From positions 1 through 6,181 of the forward strand of contig DBYF01000028.1 of assembly GCA_002310155.1 (NCBI GenBank): a stretch of DNA of 6,181 bases, in the 5' to 3' direction. The notes under the pieces were generated by a model. That model saw nothing but the letters and a program-made list of their open reading frames with translations. It was not told the origin of the DNA and searched no databases. Every line of letters starts with the position of its first letter. Position 1 is the stretch's first letter. This document shows positions 4,763-6,181 of this stretch, in pieces. Source of the DNA: Mageeibacillus sp. UBA1193. GTDB taxonomy: Bacteria; Bacillota; Clostridia; Saccharofermentanales; Saccharofermentanaceae. A program made the translations under genes and the position numbers.

Positions 4763-6181
4763 CTAACGGACGTCTTTCCCGCAGTAATTGCAGAATGCGG
4801 AATCTGCGGGGATCTGTTTTCCGCAGAAGCGGCAGAAACACATCACGGGTGCAGTGGATGCCGGCGCGGCGACGGGTTCAGCAACCGGAACTGCCGGTGC
4901 AGACGGGGCTGTCGGAGCAGGCATCGGTGTGATACCAGCTTCTGCTTCACGCTGTCTCTTGGCCAGGATCCTGGCCTTTTCATCCGCGAAGATCTTGTTG
5001 ATACTCGCGTTATCAATTTCTCTTTCCGCAGGAGCTGACGACGGTGCTTCGACGGGCTGTTCAACAGGACGTGTTGCGGTCGGATCTTCTCCTGTCCTAC
5101 CTGCTTCGGCGCCTTCCTGGGCACCGACGATCACGTTCTGATTGACGTCGACACCGTTCTTCTCGCTTTCGGCATCACGGTTGGCCGCGGTGGACTCATC
5201 CGCAAAGGTATCGAACTCCGCCTGCTTGGCTTCGATGATCTCGATCATACGCTCATCTACTGTATTCGGACAGAGGAGTCTATATACCAGAACATCTCTT
5301 GTCTGGCCCATACGGTGAGCGCGTCCGATCGCCTGATTCTCTGTCGACGGCTTGTACTGCGGTTCACAGAGGATAACCACACTTGCCGACTGGATGTTAA
5401 GTCCTGTACCACCTGACTGGATCTGTGCGGCAAGGACCGAACCAGCCGGCGCCTGCTCAAAGGCATCGACGATATTCTGTCTTTCTTCTACCGGAACGGC
5501 GCCGTTAATGACTCCAACACACTGGTTCCCAAACACTGTACGGATCTTCTCGAGTGTATCGAGGAAGAATGAGAACACGAGGATCTTTCGGGAATCCTCG
5601 GCGGCATCCTCGACGATCTCACGGAGGCGCTGGACTTTTGCGGAGGTATTGAGATAATCCGCGTTTCTCCAGGATACACGGCGTACGTCCATGAAGGAGC
5701 CTGTCAGAACGTCATCCTCATAGGCACGCTCGTCTTCAGGAGTCATGTCGCACCATTCCTTGATGTCCGTCAGATCCGGAAGTTCAGACAGAACGCTTTC
5801 TCTTTTTCTCCGGTAGTACACCGGTGAGATCTTATCCTTGAAGTCATCGGCATATGCAGTCATGCTGACCTGTTGGGCTCGCTGAGCAACATCATGCTGG
5901 AGATAGTCCATCAGGCGGATCATCTCATTGACGTTGTTCTCCAGAGGCGTACCTGTCATGAAGAGGATACGGTCTGTATGGCTGCAGAGGTTCAGTACGT
6001 TCTTACTTCTCTTGGCTTCTGTATTCTTGATGTAATGGGCTTCGTCGACGATGATCATGTCGATACCGAACTCTTCGTCGATCTTGAAGTGATTCTCGAG
6101 ACTCTCGAAGTTGGTGACTGCGACACCACCCTCTTCCGACCATTTCTGGAAGGATACATCACGTGCATTATCGTGCAGATT
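4763..6181 (-). CDS. SNF2-family helicase/ATPase with C-terminal zinc ribbon (5' end outside window)
   Basis: The frame is open to the window edge, so the start and motifs I and Ia are missing; 472 residues are visible. SNF2 proteins use ATP to translocate on double-stranded DNA and remodel protein-nucleic acid complexes. Visible motifs, numbered from the edge, are II (DEAHYIKN, 46-53), III (MTGTPLENN, 75-83), V (SGGTGLNIQSA, 256-266) and VI (QAIGRAHRMGQ, 283-293), so both RecA lobes are represented and the catalytic residues are intact. The tail (about 325-447) is acidic, then Pro/Ala-rich, probably a flexible linker. It ends in a zinc ribbon, C450-x2-C453-x10-C464-x2-C467 with the CGK knuckles typical of zinc-ribbon tails. 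The gene converges on the HTH remnant. The sequence does not show whether it acts in transcription (as RapA/HepA does), repair or phage defence. Its visible coding DNA looks more GC-rich than fic. Family certain, role unknown. Confidence 0.94.
   Translation of the reverse strand, partial: NLHDNARDVSFQKWSEEGGVAVTNFESLENHFKIDEEFGIDMIIVDEAHYIKNTEAKRSKNVLNLCSHTDRILFMTGTPLENNVNEMIRLMDYLQHDVAQRAQQVSMTAYADDFKDKISPVYYRRKRESVLSELPDLTDIKEWCDMTPEDERAYEDDVLTGSFMDVRRVSWRNADYLNTSAKVQRLREIVEDAAEDSRKILVFSFFLDTLEKIRTVFGNQCVGVINGAVPVEERQNIVDAFEQAPAGSVLAAQIQSGGTGLNIQSASVVILCEPQYKPSTENQAIGRAHRMGQTRDVLVYRLLCPNTVDERMIEIIEAKQAEFDTFADESTAANRDAESEKNGVDVNQNVIVGAQEGAEAGRTGEDPTATRPVEQPVEAPSSAPAEREIDNASINKIFADEKARILAKRQREAEAGITPMPAPTAPSAPAVPVAEPVAAPASTAPVMCFCRFCGKQIPADSAFCNYCGKDVR

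Noticed and set aside
4749..4790. 7-bp inverted repeat CAATTAC / GTAATTG at the SNF2-HTH convergent junction
   Set aside because: The 28-base loop and lack of a T run make it a poor terminator, and one arm lies within the SNF2 coding sequence; probably chance.
4788..5141. 117-codon Ala/Gly-rich plus-strand open frame
   Set aside because: It is the antisense shadow of the Pro/Ala-rich linker of the SNF2 protein; the low-complexity composition follows directly from that.

Overview
The window looks like a chromosomal segment of a Bacillota (Firmicutes) bacterium, most likely a clostridial or Lachnospiraceae-like one. This is inferred from three things: release factor 1 sits beside a Sua5-type tRNA-modification gene and a YwlE-type phosphatase (in Bacillus subtilis prfA, ywlC and ywlE lie in the same neighbourhood); the AAGGAG-type ribosome binding sites; and the moderate G+C. 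No rRNA, tRNA, CRISPR array or insertion sequence was seen.

All intact genes lie on the minus strand, so the reading order runs from high to low coordinates. (1) 6181-4763 is the C-terminal part of a SNF2-family helicase/ATPase ending in a Pro/Ala-rich linker and a four-cysteine zinc ribbon; its N-terminus is outside the window. (2) 4538-4743, on the plus strand, is a small helix-turn-helix gene that appears to have lost its start by a one-base frameshift. (3) 4388-4537 is an AT-rich intergenic region holding two inverted repeats with identical 13-bp spacers plus extra half-sites, a probable operator array. (4) 4387-3341 is a class II Fic protein (AMP-transferase) with its inhibitory helix, a complete Fic motif and a C-terminal winged helix. 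(5) 3283-2666 is an unrecognised protein with one N-terminal membrane anchor. (6) 2587-1493 is prfA, peptide chain release factor 1, starting at GTG. (7) 1430 to beyond base 1 is a fusion of a complete Sua5 threonylcarbamoyl-AMP synthase with a low-molecular-weight phosphatase carrying the Cys-Ser-Gly-Asn-Thr-Cys-Arg loop typical of protein-arginine phosphatases.

The lower part (prfA and the Sua5-phosphatase fusion, perhaps with the membrane protein) is a translation and tRNA-modification cluster, probably cotranscribed, with gaps of 62 and 78 bp. The upper part looks accessory: the Fic gene, its operator array and the broken HTH gene form a compact 1.4-kb module between the SNF2 gene and the housekeeping genes. 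The points most worth a second look are the Sua5-phosphatase fusion, the operator array in front of fic, and the frameshifted HTH gene divergent from fic.
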